Positions 1 to 8,008 of a DNA stretch of 13,922 bases are shown here, in pieces (within the stretch, counting starts at the first letter, position 1; each line of letters starts with the position of its first letter). Source of the DNA: Oceanococcus sp051252075 (lineage in GTDB: Bacteria; Pseudomonadota; Gammaproteobacteria; Nevskiales; Oceanococcaceae); the NCBI GenBank assembly GCA_051252075.1, contig JBPOFU010000078.1, positions 1 through 13,922 of the forward strand, in the 5' to 3' direction. The notes beneath the pieces are model-generated. The model saw only the letters and a list, made by a program, of their open reading frames with translations, did no database searches and had not been told where the DNA came from. A program made the position numbers and the translations under genes.

Positions 1-1165
1 GCTGGAAACTGGGCAGTTTTTTGGCGAGATGAGTTTGATTTCGGGGCGGCGACGCAGTGCCACAGTGCGTGCCAAAGGCGATCACTGTTTGCTCATCGAA
101 ACACCGCGTCGGTCTATGAACAAGTTGCTGCAATCTGTTGAAGCGGTGAAACAGCAAATCGATCACACCTTTATCTTGCGTGCCCTGCAGAGCCAGATTG
201 CGCCCGGCACCGATGAAGCGCAATTGGAGAAAGTTCTAAGCGCAAGCACTTTGCGCTCACTCAAATCCGGTGAAGTCTTGGTGCGCGAAGGTGATCCCAG
301 CGAAGCGCTGTATATGATCCGTTCAGGATCTGTGACCGTGTCCAAGGAGCTTGGCGGAACAGATACCGCGATAGCCTATGTCCCCGCAGGGAATTATGTG
401 GGTGAAATGGCTTTGATTTCCAATATGCCGGCGAGTGCAACGGTTAAAGCGGCCGTTGCGTGTGAAGTCTTGCGAGTGGAAGCTGAGGCATTCAAAGAGT
501 TGATGGCGCAGGATGAGGGCGTGCGTAGCCGCATTGAAGAACAATACAAAAATCGATTATTAGCCAATGCTCAGGCAGAGAATCGTAGCCGTAATGGCTC
601 CATGATCAGTTTTTTGGTGAGCCAAGGCCTAGGTGAAGCCACGGATGTATTGCTGATTGATGAGTCGCTGTGCGTACGCTGTGATCACTGTGAAAAGGCC
701 TGTGCCAGCACTCATGGCAACGTTTCACGCCTCAATCGTGAAGCGGGTCCAACCTATGCCAGTTTGCATGTGCCGACGTCGTGCCGTCATTGCGAGCATC
801 CTCACTGTATGAAGGACTGTCCACCGGATGCGATTCGACGCGCTCCCAATGGCGAGGTTTACATCATGGACAGTTGCATCGGCTGCGGAAACTGCGAGCG
901 CAATTGCCCTTACGGCGTGATTCAAATGGGCGCAGTGACCGACGATAAACCCAGTCTCTGGCAGTGGTTGTTGACGGGCACAGGACTTGCTCCAGGAACG
1001 TCGGTGAAATTCGACAAATCTGCCGGCTTGGCAAAGAAAGCGGTGAAATGCGATATGTGCAAAGACTTAGCCGGAGGTCCGGCCTGCGTGCGCGCTTGCC
1101 CAACCGGGGCCGCATTGCGCTTAAGCCCGGAAGAGTTCATGGAATTGGCAGCGGATAGGAGCTAA
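1..1165 (+). CDS. Tandem cyclic-nucleotide-binding domains fused to a four-cluster [4Fe-4S] ferredoxin (5' partial)
   Basis: The frame is open to the left edge (first full codon at base 2), so the ATG at 29 is internal and the start lies outside the window. Of 387 visible residues, 1-65 are the end of one cyclic-nucleotide-binding domain, with the phosphate-cassette signature FGEMSLISGRRRSAT (7-21). Residues 70-185 form a second such domain (GEMALISNMPASAT, 134-147), in which the Arg that normally contacts the cyclic phosphate is replaced by Ala. Residues 220-370 carry 16 Cys in four groups (224/227/230/234, 261/264/269/273, 292/295/298/302, 350/353/362/366), the DmsB/HybA-like arrangement of four [4Fe-4S] clusters. 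No signal peptide or membrane helix is visible, so it is probably cytoplasmic. It lies 3 bases before the cytochrome b gene. Inferred role: cytoplasmic electron acceptor or donor of the membrane complex, gated by a cyclic nucleotide. Domain calls are firm; the electron partner is not known. Confidence 0.9.
   Translation, partial: LETGQFFGEMSLISGRRRSATVRAKGDHCLLIETPRRSMNKLLQSVEAVKQQIDHTFILRALQSQIAPGTDEAQLEKVLSASTLRSLKSGEVLVREGDPSEALYMIRSGSVTVSKELGGTDTAIAYVPAGNYVGEMALISNMPASATVKAAVACEVLRVEAEAFKELMAQDEGVRSRIEEQYKNRLLANAQAENRSRNGSMISFLVSQGLGEATDVLLIDESLCVRCDHCEKACASTHGNVSRLNREAGPTYASLHVPTSCRHCEHPHCMKDCPPDAIRRAPNGEVYIMDSCIGCGNCERNCPYGVIQMGAVTDDKPSLWQWLLTGTGLAPGTSVKFDKSAGLAKKAVKCDMCKDLAGGPACVRACPTGAALRLSPEEFMELAADRS
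1157..1161 (+). promoter_or_regulatory. Ribosome binding site of the cytochrome b gene
   Basis: AGGAG lies inside the last codons of the preceding gene, 7 bases before the ATG at 1169. This fixes the start and indicates that the two genes are translated from one message. Confidence 0.7.
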
Positions 1166-1168
1166 ACC

Positions 1169-2119
1169 ATGGCCTTGCACGAATCGTTTTTGACCCATCG
1201 CTCCAGTATTTGGCTGAAGTTCGCGATATTGCTGTGTGCCCTTTGCGGTGCTTTGTATGTATGGCATGACCCATTGGATGGGCCCAACGGTGGCACTTGG
1301 TTGGGTTACACCTTGGGCACCATAGGAGCGGTGCTGATTATTTGGCTGGCCTTATTGGGAGCACGTAAGCGCAGTTATCGCTCCAATATGGGGACGGTTA
1401 AAGGCTGGACATCCGCCCATGTGTGGTTGGGTTTGTCACTCATTATTGTTGCCACCCTGCACAGCGGTTTTCAATTTGGCTGGAATATTCACACCTTCGC
1501 TTGGGCTTTAATGGTGCTGGTTATCGCTTCTGGGCTTTGGGGTGTTGTTGCCTACGTTCGCTATCCGGACAAAATTACCGCAGCAAAAAATTCTATGGTG
1601 GCTGAGGACATGGTTCGCGAAATTGCTGAACTGGATCAACAGATGTTGTCGATAGCGTCGGGCTTAGGTAAAGAAACCCATGAACGCACATTGCGGTCGT
1701 TAAATCGCACTCAAATCGGTGGTGGCTTCTGGCAGCAAGTTGCTGGCGTGGAAATTTCGGGGGGCTTCGCTGAAGGTTTGGCCGGCCGATTAAGAGAAGA
1801 ACTGGAGAAATCAGCCCTAAGTCGTGCACCGAAAATGCAGAAAAATGAAGATGCTGAAGAGCAGGGGAAGAAGGTGAACGCCACGTTCATGTTTGTCGCC
1901 GCAGATTTCGTTTCAGCAGAGCAAAATGAGAAGCAGCGTGACAATCGCAGAAAACTACTCGATTTGTTGTCTCGTAAAAAAGCTTTGGTGACAAATTTGA
2001 ATGCTGATATCACAAGGCGTGCACGCATGAGTTTGTGGTTGTATTTTCATGTCCCACTCACCATTGCATTGATAGCGAGCTTGATAGTCCATGTTATCTC
2101 CGTGTTTCTCTACTGGTAG
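1169..2119 (+). CDS. Predicted five-helix di-heme cytochrome b membrane subunit
   Basis: A 316-residue integral membrane protein with helices near residues 15-33, 45-64, 84-103, 108-130 and 291-315. The loop between helices 2 and 3 is strongly basic and the one between helices 1 and 2 acidic, giving a cytoplasmic N-terminus. Helix 3 contains H84 and H98 and helix 5 contains H294 and H308, each an H-x13-H pair. Helices 3 and 5 are parallel in this topology, so H84/H294 and H98/H308 are well placed to hold one b-type heme near each membrane face. A charged cytoplasmic loop of about 150 residues (141-290), unlike the short loops of ordinary cytochromes b, could dock the upstream ferredoxin. The gene sits between that ferredoxin and the FHA-cytochrome, so the inferred job is to carry electrons across the inner membrane, perhaps with quinone. 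I recognise the fold pattern but not a named family; a ferric-reductase-like or cytochrome b561-like origin is possible. Confidence 0.8.
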   Translation: MALHESFLTHRSSIWLKFAILLCALCGALYVWHDPLDGPNGGTWLGYTLGTIGAVLIIWLALLGARKRSYRSNMGTVKGWTSAHVWLGLSLIIVATLHSGFQFGWNIHTFAWALMVLVIASGLWGVVAYVRYPDKITAAKNSMVAEDMVREIAELDQQMLSIASGLGKETHERTLRSLNRTQIGGGFWQQVAGVEISGGFAEGLAGRLREELEKSALSRAPKMQKNEDAEEQGKKVNATFMFVAADFVSAEQNEKQRDNRRKLLDLLSRKKALVTNLNADITRRARMSLWLYFHVPLTIALIASLIVHVISVFLYW

Positions 2120-2125
2120 TCGCGC

Positions 2126-3919
2126 ATGAGTTTTGTAATACGCCAAATGCGCGGGGCAGCAGCCAATCAAACTATTGCTGACCTTCTTGTTAATCGTTCG
2201 CAGATCACCATCGGCAGGGCTGCGGATCGCGATGTATTGATCAACGACGCGCGAGTGTCTTGGGAGCACGCGGTTATTCGTGAACTTGGAGACGGTGAAT
2301 ATCGTCTCGATGTGGTGCCGGATGCAGGTACGGTGCTGCTGAATGGCGCGCCGGTTCGTGGCGGTCGGCTAAAAGATGGCGACGTTATTGTTTTGGGTGG
2401 CCAGGAAATCGGGCTGCGTCTTTTTGAAGGGCGCAGTTACATCACCGTTGCTGAGGCACCGAAGCAAAAGGATCAGACGTTTAACGAATTGCGAGCCAAT
2501 GCGCGTCTGAGTTTAGGTGAGGTTTCGGTGAGTAAGCGGCGCTGGAGTTGGCTGTTGTTTACGATCATTATCGCTGTAGGACTAGCCTGGCCACTGGGTG
2601 TGCGTTACAGCGATGATTTGTATCTGCTGCTGAAATCAACGCCATTGCCGGTCGATGACTTGTGGAATTCCGGCCCCATTGCGTCAGCACATCAAGGCTT
2701 TGGCGCTAACTGCAAAGATTGCCATCTCAAACTGTTTGAACGTGTTCCGGATCGTGCTTGTGCCAGTTGCCATCAGGACCTTCCCCATCACGCAGATGAT
2801 GTGGACATGCTGCATGCCAGCGGAATTGCGGACTATCGCTGCGCTGATTGTCATCGTGAACACAACGGTGATGAGGGCCTGGTTTTGGCACATCCCAAAA
2901 TTTGTACGGATTGCCACGCGAGGCCCGGTCAGTCCATGCCAGGCAGTCAATTATTGGGAGCCAGTGATTTCTTCGACGATCACCCGGAATTGTCTCCGCA
3001 ACGCTGGGTAGAATCCGAGGACGGTAGTCGGCAAGATGTGTCCGTACCGGCGGGTGAGGTACAGAGCGAAGATGCGGCTTTGATCTATCCCCACGACCTA
3101 CATTTGCTCGAAGAAGGCGTGGAAGATAGCGATGGCAACGTCGTTGTCTTGCAGTGCGAGTCTTGTCACGAATACGCACAGGGACAAATCAACTTTCAGA
3201 AAGTGGAATTCCAACAGCATTGCCAGTACTGCCACAGTTTGGAATTTGACCCAGCCGTGCCAGATCAAGAAGTGCCACACGGTAATACAGCGGCTGTATT
3301 AGATTACCTGCGTGGGTTTTATGCGCGGCGTGTTCTAGAAGGCGCGCCTGATGTTCCGGTCGACAAGCCCAGTCGTGGGCGCGGTCGTAACCGCAGTGTG
3401 AGTTCGGAACGAGAGACAGGGCGCGATACCTTGCTGAAAAAGGCCAATGGTCAAGCCCTGGATTTAATAGATGAAACCATACGCGTGCGTCTCTGCGCCA
3501 AATGTCACACCATAGGCGCGCCGCGTTCCGGCGGCTCAGATTGGGATGTCACGCCGTTTAAACAACGCTCACTATGGATGACGACGGCTCAGTTTGATCA
3601 CTCACGCCACAAAACAGAAAGCTGCGAGAGCTGCCATGACGCGAGGCAGTCGGATAGCGCCGATGATGTGTTGATGCCGGTCATCGCACAATGTCGCGAC
3701 TGTCATGGCGGTACACACGCACAAGCTCCGCGCGTACGCTCTCTGTGTGTGAATTGTCACGGCTTTCATATCGCTGACTTTGCGCGCATGGACGAAGTTT
3801 TAATGATGAAAGTTGACGGTGTCCAAGCGGAAAGGAAGGTCGATGATGATGGTCGTGAGGCTGATAGCACCGCTGATGTAGTCGATGCGGCTGATGAGAG
3901 CAGATTAAGTAGTGAATAG
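2126..3919 (+). CDS. FHA domain - membrane helix - decaheme c-type cytochrome
   Basis: A 597-residue protein in three parts. Residues 1-105 are an FHA domain with the core signature: GRAADRD (30-36), S45 with H48, and NG (73-74), the residues that normally bind a phosphothreonine peptide. Residues 140-160 are one hydrophobic helix followed by the exported part, so the FHA domain faces the cytoplasm. The periplasmic part has ten CxxCH heme motifs starting at C196, C212, C239, C260, C344, C366, C457, C500, C523 and C541. An Arg/Gly/Ser-rich linker (about 416-433) divides the last four hemes from the first six, and the last 35 residues are acidic. The gene starts 6 bases after the cytochrome b stop codon with no strong Shine-Dalgarno, suggesting translational coupling. 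Inferred role: membrane-anchored periplasmic wire between cytochrome b and the outer-membrane components, with a signalling domain on its inner face. Domains are seen directly; the control function is inference. Confidence 0.93.
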   Translation: MSFVIRQMRGAAANQTIADLLVNRSQITIGRAADRDVLINDARVSWEHAVIRELGDGEYRLDVVPDAGTVLLNGAPVRGGRLKDGDVIVLGGQEIGLRLFEGRSYITVAEAPKQKDQTFNELRANARLSLGEVSVSKRRWSWLLFTIIIAVGLAWPLGVRYSDDLYLLLKSTPLPVDDLWNSGPIASAHQGFGANCKDCHLKLFERVPDRACASCHQDLPHHADDVDMLHASGIADYRCADCHREHNGDEGLVLAHPKICTDCHARPGQSMPGSQLLGASDFFDDHPELSPQRWVESEDGSRQDVSVPAGEVQSEDAALIYPHDLHLLEEGVEDSDGNVVVLQCESCHEYAQGQINFQKVEFQQHCQYCHSLEFDPAVPDQEVPHGNTAAVLDYLRGFYARRVLEGAPDVPVDKPSRGRGRNRSVSSERETGRDTLLKKANGQALDLIDETIRVRLCAKCHTIGAPRSGGSDWDVTPFKQRSLWMTTAQFDHSRHKTESCESCHDARQSDSADDVLMPVIAQCRDCHGGTHAQAPRVRSLCVNCHGFHIADFARMDEVLMMKVDGVQAERKVDDDGREADSTADVVDAADESRLSSE

Positions 3920-4024
3920 TGAGTAGGTTTGTTAGGATGATCGATGAGTCCAGGCTGACATCATTGGGGTGATGGAAATTCGCTGGATGCGTGATCTGCT
4001 TTGGTAAAAAGGGGTACTACCGTG
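3920..4024. other. Longest gap inside the block (about 105 bases)
   Basis: This is the only sizeable spacer between genes of the electron-transfer block. It contains a short CATCA/TGATG inverted repeat (5-base arms, 6-base loop, starting near 3960) with no T-run behind it, so it is not a terminator. I see no convincing -35/-10 pair. An internal promoter separating the inner-membrane genes from the outer-membrane genes remains possible. Confidence 0.4.
4006..4014 (+). promoter_or_regulatory. Ribosome binding site deciding the lipoprotein start
   Basis: The purine run AAAAAGGGG lies 7 bases before GTG 4022 and 10 bases before ATG 4025. It follows an in-frame TTG at 4001 that has no such site, so the longer reading from 4001 is unlikely. 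Confidence 0.55.
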
Positions 4025-6031
4025 ATGACCATTCATGGAGTGAAGTGGGCAGCAGGGGTAATGGCGACGAGCCTCCTTGTTGCATGTTCATCGGGCGAGA
4101 TCAATAACGATACGGTAGGTATCGGAAGTGGGCCTCAGCCTTGTACTGGGTCGTGTCAGCGCACTCCGACCAAGCTGACGGTCGCGGATATAAATCAAAT
4201 CGTGGCGCGCGCAGCCGCAGAGGCCAGCGCACTTGGTAAGCCTGCAAAGATTGCCGTAGTTGACCGAGTAGGCAACGTTCTTGGCGTGTACGCCATGAAT
4301 GGATCGCCGCAATCGCTCACCATCACTTCGACATTCGGAGAAAATCAAGGCGTTGATGGCGGCCTCGAGCGACTGAATTTTATTCCGGCAGAGCTAGGTG
4401 CAATCTCCAAAGCACTCACCGCGGCTTACTTTTCTTCCGAAGGGCAGGCGTTTAGTACCCGTACAGCCAATCAAATCATTCAGGAAAACTTTAACCCGGG
4501 CGAATACAACGCACCCAGCGGTCCGCTGTTTGGTGTTCAGTTCAGTCAATTGCCTTGCTCGGATATTTCACGGCGCTTTAATGGGGTTGGGCCTGATCCT
4601 GGCTCGCACCGTTCACCACTAGGTTTCGCAGCAGATGCCGGTGGCTTGCCGCTATACAAAAACGGCACGCCTGTGGGTGCAATTGGTGTGATGGCTGATG
4701 GCATATACGGTGTTGATAAAGATTTGTTCGAGCCAGAAAAAGACAATCTGGATGAATTGATCGCAGTGGCTGGAAGTTTTGGTTTTTCGGCGCCGCGCGA
4801 TAGACGCGCAGACCGGGTCACAGCGGAAGGCAAAACTTTACGATTTTCCGATGTGGATTTCGAAGAGCTGAAAAGCAATCCGGCGAGCGCGCCAGCGAGT
4901 CCGCAGAGTGGTAACTACATAGCGGTAACGGGATATACCAACGGCGGCACACCGCAAGCGGGTACTGCTTTTGGCCAGCCGGAATCGGGTGTACGCCCCA
5001 TCCAAGCTGACCCCGAATTTCAAGCGCTAGATGCTTACGTCGTTGTCGATGAAAACAATGCCAACCGTTTCCCCATCATTGCCGGTACCGATGGGCTGCT
5101 CGGTCAAGCTGAAGTGCGCTCCTTGTTGTTAGAGTCACTAAAAGTTGGCAATCGCTCACGCGCCCAAGTGCGCAGGCCGGTTGGAGACTATGCCCGACTT
5201 ACGGTTGTTGTCAGCGATACCAATGGCGCCGTATTGGGCGTCATTCGCGCCGAAGACACGCTGGTAGATGCAATTGATGTGACCATACAAAAGGCACGCT
5301 CAGTTGCATTTTTTGCATCGAACAAACCGACTCAGCGCTTTAGCAATGTTCCAGCAGCGGAATATTTGCAGCCGAACAACACAACACCGACTTCATTGCG
5401 GCTGTCCCCATTGCGGCCGTACATCAACAATGCGCGGACCTTTTTAAGTCAACCAACTGCCTTTGCTGACGGTGCTTTCGCCTACAGCTTGCGTTCGATT
5501 GGTCTGATTTCTCGGCCGTTTTACCCCGATGGTATTGCGGGCACAGCCAACGGCCCCTTCAGCAAACCGGCTGGAGAATGGAGTCTGTTTTCAACTGGGG
5601 CAGAATTGGATTTAATTCATAACGCTCTGATTCAACACATCGCGTTTGTTGCCGGTATTCCAGGCGTCAATGATGTCGCCCAGAACTGCACTGGCATTGA
5701 TGGTATTTCAAATGGCTTCTCGGTAAGTGCCGGGCAGTTTTCAGAGCTACCAAACGGCTTCACGATTTTCCCTGGTGCGGTGCCGATTTATCGTGGCAAT
5801 CAACTCGTTGGCGGATTAGCCTCATCTGGTGACGGTGCAGACCAAGACGGCATGATTCCATTCCTTGGTTTGGATGCTGTCAGCAAATTGCCCGGCAGCA
5901 CGCTGGGCAATGCGCCTAAGGCGATACGTTCTGACCAGATTAGCGTGGGAGGCACGTCGCTACGTTATGTGATTTGCCCGCAATCACCGTTCTTAAATTC
6001 CGATGAGGAGGCTGCTTGTGAAGGACTTTAA
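4025..6031 (+). CDS. Outer-membrane lipoprotein with two GlcG/HbpS-like (DUF336) halves
   Basis: A 668-residue protein from ATG 4025 (GTG 4022 is equally possible). Residues 1-20 form a lipoprotein signal ending in the lipobox LVAC with C21 as the lipidated residue; Ser at +2 favours the outer membrane. Residues 50-250 match the DUF336/GlcG/HbpS pattern: TVADINQIVARAAAEA, then KIAVVDRVGNVLGV (75-88), then the PLYKNGTPVGAIGVM segment (209-223). A second, more divergent copy spans about 365-625, with RLTVVVSDTNGAVLGVIR (391-408) and VPIYRGNQLVGGLASSGDG (586-604). Each copy has a long insert compared with the roughly 140-residue single-domain family. There is no CxxCH. HbpS-type members are known to bind heme; that this one does so is inference. 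It overlaps the barrel gene by 14 bases and lies between the two decaheme genes, so it probably belongs to the outer-membrane complex as a heme-binding, assembly or anchoring part. Confidence 0.85.
   Translation: MTIHGVKWAAGVMATSLLVACSSGEINNDTVGIGSGPQPCTGSCQRTPTKLTVADINQIVARAAAEASALGKPAKIAVVDRVGNVLGVYAMNGSPQSLTITSTFGENQGVDGGLERLNFIPAELGAISKALTAAYFSSEGQAFSTRTANQIIQENFNPGEYNAPSGPLFGVQFSQLPCSDISRRFNGVGPDPGSHRSPLGFAADAGGLPLYKNGTPVGAIGVMADGIYGVDKDLFEPEKDNLDELIAVAGSFGFSAPRDRRADRVTAEGKTLRFSDVDFEELKSNPASAPASPQSGNYIAVTGYTNGGTPQAGTAFGQPESGVRPIQADPEFQALDAYVVVDENNANRFPIIAGTDGLLGQAEVRSLLLESLKVGNRSRAQVRRPVGDYARLTVVVSDTNGAVLGVIRAEDTLVDAIDVTIQKARSVAFFASNKPTQRFSNVPAAEYLQPNNTTPTSLRLSPLRPYINNARTFLSQPTAFADGAFAYSLRSIGLISRPFYPDGIAGTANGPFSKPAGEWSLFSTGAELDLIHNALIQHIAFVAGIPGVNDVAQNCTGIDGISNGFSVSAGQFSELPNGFTIFPGAVPIYRGNQLVGGLASSGDGADQDGMIPFLGLDAVSKLPGSTLGNAPKAIRSDQISVGGTSLRYVICPQSPFLNSDEEAACEGL
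6005..6011 (+). promoter_or_regulatory. Strong ribosome binding site inside the lipoprotein gene, deciding the barrel start
   Basis: GAGGAGG stands 6 bases before GTG 6018. It overlaps the alternative in-frame ATG at 6003, which would have no such site of its own, so GTG 6018 is preferred. Its placement within the last codons of the lipoprotein gene points to coupled translation. Confidence 0.7.
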
Positions 6032-8006
6032 TAGCAAGTTGCTAGGAGGTGTTGCGGTTGCTTTACTGGCTGCATCTGCGGCATTTGCCGAACAGGTAGC
6101 GGTCGAAGGCGAAGGCGCGGCTTATACCGAGTTGGCACAAAGTAGCGCCGAGGAAAGGTTGGAAAGACGCAGTCGACGCGGTCGGCAACGTTCTTCAGAA
6201 AGTGACGAACAGAGAAGGCCTCCTTCCGATTTTGTTCCAACATCTCTGACTGAAGACGATGTGACGGAAGATCAAGATGCTGACACCTCAAGCGATAGCA
6301 AGACCACTCCAGCAAGCACACGGCCTGTAGCCAACAAACCCCGTAGGAGCACCTTGCGCGGAACCTCTCGCTCCCGCCAAGCGGACCCCAATCGAGCCAA
6401 TGGATTAGGTCGCTTGAGTCCACCGCCGAGCAAAGCCACCTATCGCAGCGAGAAAGTGGATGATCGCTGGCGTCTAACTCAAAAACTGGGAATTACCGAC
6501 TACCCTTGGTGGGATCCCTACAATCAAAACACACTGAAGGCGGATAGACCGGTATTCGGAAACTGGTTTTTTGATCTCTCTCTCATTTCAGAAACGGTAC
6601 TTGAACCGGTCCGTATTCCGATTCCAACGGGTCCACAGGGTGAAGATGGCCCGGGCAGTTTGGACGTTATTGGGCAAGGTGAGCTCACTGTCGCAGTACA
6701 GGAATTCACCACTGGCTTTGCCTTGTACAAAGGCAACACGACCTTTATGCCACCGGATTGGGAATTCCGTTTTGTGCCGGTATTCAACATCAATCGGGTG
6801 ACCGCAGAACAAGCCCGTGCTTTGTATATCGATCCGCGTGATGGCACGACCCGTAATGACAATCACGTCGGCATACAAGAGCTTTTCGTCGATAAGCACC
6901 TACGTGATTTGTCCTCGCGCTACGATTTCGACAGTATCCGGATTGGTATCCAGCCGTTTAATGCGGATTTCCGCGGGTTCTTATTCTTGGATGAGCAGCT
7001 GGGCATTCGCTACTTCGGCAATCGTAATAACAACAAGTTGCTGTACAACTTGGCCTGGTTTCGGCGCATCGAAAAAGACACCAATTCAGGGCTGAACGCC
7101 TTGGATGAGCCTTTGCGTAAAGACGATATTTTCGTCGCCAATATGTACTTCCAAGATTTCCCCAAGTTGGGCTTTACCAGTGAATTAATCGCACTCTATA
7201 ACCGCAACACTGAAGGTGAAGAGGGCAGTTACTTCAACCGCAACGGCTTTATCGAGCGTCCTGCCTCTATAGGCTTGGAATCACCGCGTAATTACGATGT
7301 GTTGTATCTCGGTGTTGCCGGTGATGGCCATCTGGGGCGAATCAATCTAAGTGCCACCTCGTATCTTGCATTCGGTAGTGCCGACCGTGGTTTGTTCGTG
7401 GACAAAGAAACGGATATCGAAGCCGGATTCTTCGCCGCTGAGGCCTCTATTGATAGCGATTGGATTCGTTATCGTGTTTCAGCCTTGTATGCGACCGGTG
7501 ATGACGATCCTTTCGACGACAAAGAAACCGGTTTTGATGCCGTGTTTGAAGAGCCCATATTTGCTGGAGCAGATACCAGCTATTGGATAGGGCAAGCAAT
7601 TCCTTTTATCGGTGGCGGTATTGTTCAATTGACAACCTTAGATGGCGTGCTGAACAACCTGCGCAGCTCCAAAGAAGAAGGGCAGTCCAATTTCACCAAT
7701 CCCGGGACCATTTTGCTAGGTCTGGGGGTGGATATGGATTTGATGCCTCAACTTAGGGTGTCGGCGAATATCAATCAGCTTTGGTTTGATACCAGCGCTG
7801 TCATAGAAGAAGCCCGAGCACAAAGTGACATTGATGAATCCATAGGTACGGACATTTCCGTGGCGGCGATTTATCGACCGTTTTTCACACAGAACGTGAT
7901 CTTCCGTGCCTCTGCGGCAACGCTCATCCCGGGTGGTGGCTATAAAGCGCTCTATGGTGATGAAGCCGGTTATTCGATTTTGCTCAACCTAATTCTGGCG
8001 TACTAA
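6018..8006 (+). CDS. Outer-membrane beta-barrel (predicted porin of the cytochrome conduit)
   Basis: A 662-residue protein read from GTG 6018; the ATG at 6003 would add five residues. Residues 1-24 are a clean signal peptide cut after AFA. Residues 38-150 are a low-complexity, Arg/Ser/Pro- and acid-rich segment with dense Arg/Ser clusters at 49-67 and 108-120. From about 180 onward the chain shows alternating amphipathic beta-strand texture with aromatic belts and Asp/Gly/Asn-rich loops, ending in NLILAY, a C-terminal aromatic typical of barrels inserted by the BAM complex. I find no cysteine anywhere, so the N-terminal CxxC of MtrB-type porins is missing; the barrel part (about 480 residues) is also shorter than in MtrB. 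The gene overlaps the lipoprotein upstream and is 2 bases from the decaheme gene downstream. Inferred role: channel holding or contacting a cytochrome across the outer membrane. I do not recognise a named family. Confidence 0.82.
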   Translation: MKDFNSKLLGGVAVALLAASAAFAEQVAVEGEGAAYTELAQSSAEERLERRSRRGRQRSSESDEQRRPPSDFVPTSLTEDDVTEDQDADTSSDSKTTPASTRPVANKPRRSTLRGTSRSRQADPNRANGLGRLSPPPSKATYRSEKVDDRWRLTQKLGITDYPWWDPYNQNTLKADRPVFGNWFFDLSLISETVLEPVRIPIPTGPQGEDGPGSLDVIGQGELTVAVQEFTTGFALYKGNTTFMPPDWEFRFVPVFNINRVTAEQARALYIDPRDGTTRNDNHVGIQELFVDKHLRDLSSRYDFDSIRIGIQPFNADFRGFLFLDEQLGIRYFGNRNNNKLLYNLAWFRRIEKDTNSGLNALDEPLRKDDIFVANMYFQDFPKLGFTSELIALYNRNTEGEEGSYFNRNGFIERPASIGLESPRNYDVLYLGVAGDGHLGRINLSATSYLAFGSADRGLFVDKETDIEAGFFAAEASIDSDWIRYRVSALYATGDDDPFDDKETGFDAVFEEPIFAGADTSYWIGQAIPFIGGGIVQLTTLDGVLNNLRSSKEEGQSNFTNPGTILLGLGVDMDLMPQLRVSANINQLWFDTSAVIEEARAQSDIDESIGTDISVAAIYRPFFTQNVIFRASAATLIPGGGYKALYGDEAGYSILLNLILAY

Positions 8007-8008
8007 TC

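Noticed and set aside
29..1165. ATG at 29 as the start of the first gene
   Set aside because: The frame is open to the left edge and the residues before it (LETGQFFGE) are part of the conserved nucleotide-binding motif, so the gene begins outside the window.
2727..3179. 150-residue open frame on the - strand
   Set aside because: It lies wholly inside the decaheme coding region, opposite CxxCH codons that give repetitive Cys/His-like shadows, with no start context or family resemblance.
4001..4024. TTG 4001 as the lipoprotein start
   Set aside because: No ribosome site precedes it, and a purine-rich site stands at the right distance before GTG 4022/ATG 4025.
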